Shown in pieces: positions 12,750 to 13,648 of a stretch of 13,648 nucleotides of DNA. Below the pieces are notes generated by a model. The model saw only the letters and a program-made list of their open reading frames with translations. It searched no databases and had not been told where the DNA came from. The stretch comes from Solirubrobacteraceae bacterium (GTDB lineage Bacteria > Actinomycetota > Thermoleophilia > Solirubrobacterales > Solirubrobacteraceae), in NCBI GenBank assembly GCA_025935735.1, contig JAICUS010000103.1, positions 1 to 13,648 on the forward strand, read 5' to 3'. The translations under genes and the position numbers were made by a program. Position 1 is the first letter of the stretch. Every line of letters starts with the position of its first letter.

Positions 12750-13648
12750 TCCGCACGACCCACGTCGGCAGCCTGCCGCGCCCGGCGGACCTCATCCGGA
12801 CGATGTTCGCCAAGCAGGAGGGCGTCCCGGTCGACCAGGCGGCGCTGGACGAGCGCACGCGGACGGCGGTGGCCGAGGTGGTGCGCAAGCAGGCCGACGC
12901 CGGCGTCGACGTGGTCAGCGACGGCGAGATGGGCAAGCCGAGCTACGTCACCTACATCACCGACCGGCTCGCCGGCTTCGGCGGGACGAGCCAGCCGCTG
13001 ACCTACGCGGACCTGGTCGACTTCCCGGTGCTGCGCGACAAGGTGTTCGGCGACCCGGGCCGCTCGCGCCGGCGCACGCCGGCCTGCGACGGGCCGATCT
13101 CCGTCCGCGACCCCGGCGGCGCGCGCACCGACATCGACCACCTGCGCGAGGCGCTGGACGGCGTCGACGTGCACGCGGCGTTCATGAACGCCGCCTCGCC
13201 CGGCGTCATCGCGTTGTACTTCCGCGACGACCACTACGGCTCCCGCGAGGCGTACGTCCACGCCATCGCCGAGGCGATGCGGCCGGAGTACGAGGCGATC
13301 GTGGACGCCGGCTTCCTCCTGCAGATCGACTGCCCGGACCTCGGCATGGGCCGCCACATCCAGTTCGCCGACAAGACCGTGGAGGAGTTCCGCCGCGAGG
13401 CCGCGCTGAACGTCGAGGCCCTCAACGCTGCGACGGCGAGCATCGCGCCCGAGCGGATGCGCATGCACGTCTGCTGGGGCAACTACGAGGGCCCGCACCA
13501 CCGCGACGTGCCGTTCGCCGACGTCGTCGACCTCGTGTTCGGCGCCCGGCCGGCGATGGTGGCGTTCGAGGCGGCCAACCCGCGCCACGCCCACGAGTGG
13601 CGGATCTTCGAAGAGATGAAGCTGCCCGACGGCAAGACCGTCATCCCC
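12746..13648 (+). CDS. Second MetE-C-terminal-domain-like protein (runs off the right edge)
   Basis: 301 codons are visible with no stop. The GTG start at 12746 shares GTGA with the stop of the GntR gene, a classical coupled overlap, and gives MIRTTHVGSLPRPADLI, the conserved opening of this family. The DGEM motif is at residues 59-62 (VSDGEMGKPSY). Three of the four zinc ligands expected in the barrel are visible: His241 and Cys243 (MHVCWGNYEG) and Glu275 (AFEAANPRH). The last Cys would lie beyond the window. It is only distantly similar to the protein at 570-1571, which has a different central part, so the two are unlikely to be recent duplicates. It presumably transfers a methyl or alkyl group to or from a thiol. 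With a ring-cleaving-type dioxygenase and a GntR regulator next to it, a catabolic role is more likely than methionine synthesis, but that is inference. Confidence 0.9.
   Translation, partial: MIRTTHVGSLPRPADLIRTMFAKQEGVPVDQAALDERTRTAVAEVVRKQADAGVDVVSDGEMGKPSYVTYITDRLAGFGGTSQPLTYADLVDFPVLRDKVFGDPGRSRRRTPACDGPISVRDPGGARTDIDHLREALDGVDVHAAFMNAASPGVIALYFRDDHYGSREAYVHAIAEAMRPEYEAIVDAGFLLQIDCPDLGMGRHIQFADKTVEEFRREAALNVEALNAATASIAPERMRMHVCWGNYEGPHHRDVPFADVVDLVFGARPAMVAFEAANPRHAHEWRIFEEMKLPDGKTVIP

Noticed and set aside
1..13648. RNA genes, mobile elements and defence systems
   Set aside because: No tRNA-like cloverleaf, rRNA stretch, transposase, integrase, toxin-antitoxin pair or nuclease/helicase gene was found in any frame.

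Overview
The window is very GC-rich (about 70% or more by eye) and densely coded. GTG starts are frequent, several genes lack a Shine-Dalgarno site, and secreted and lipoprotein signal peptides are long and Ala-rich. This fits a high-GC actinobacterium, possibly the Solirubrobacter/Conexibacter side of the phylum; that placement is inference. I see no rRNA, tRNA, CRISPR array, transposase, phage gene or integrase. The gene content is that of a chromosomal catabolic region.

Left edge (1-1571): the N-terminal part of an unrecognised secreted protein (minus strand, runs off the left end) faces a stand-alone MetE-C-domain-like protein (plus strand). Their start codons are separated by one base, and a small palindrome sits at this junction.

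Sugar-use locus (1575-11024): a minus-strand ABC import operon (lipoprotein solute-binding protein, then two permeases; no ATPase in view) diverges from a PfkB-family sugar kinase. That kinase converges on a two-gene minus-strand unit: a SIS-domain sugar-phosphate isomerase related to the isomerase half of GlmS, then a 1-phosphofructokinase/LacC-family kinase. The unit diverges from a secreted family-31 glycoside hydrolase, which ends tail-to-tail, overlapping by 14 bp, with a DeoR-family regulator. A working model (inference): the GH31 enzyme releases a sugar outside the cell, the ABC system imports it, and the isomerase and kinases turn it into a phosphorylated ketose, under DeoR control. 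A galacto-type or amino-sugar substrate is the most economical guess. No aldolase, deacetylase or transporter ATPase is present.

Right part (11041-13648): a VOC-family protein resembling ring-cleaving extradiol dioxygenases, with a complete 2-His-1-Glu metal site, diverges from a GntR/FCD regulator. The regulator overlaps by 4 bp a second MetE-C-domain-like gene that runs off the right end. A 10-base word shared by the VOC/GntR promoter region and the start of the left-hand MetE-like gene hints that one regulator may control both MetE-like genes.

Stretches over 300 bp without a gene: only 5694-6007, which holds palindromes but no credible gene.
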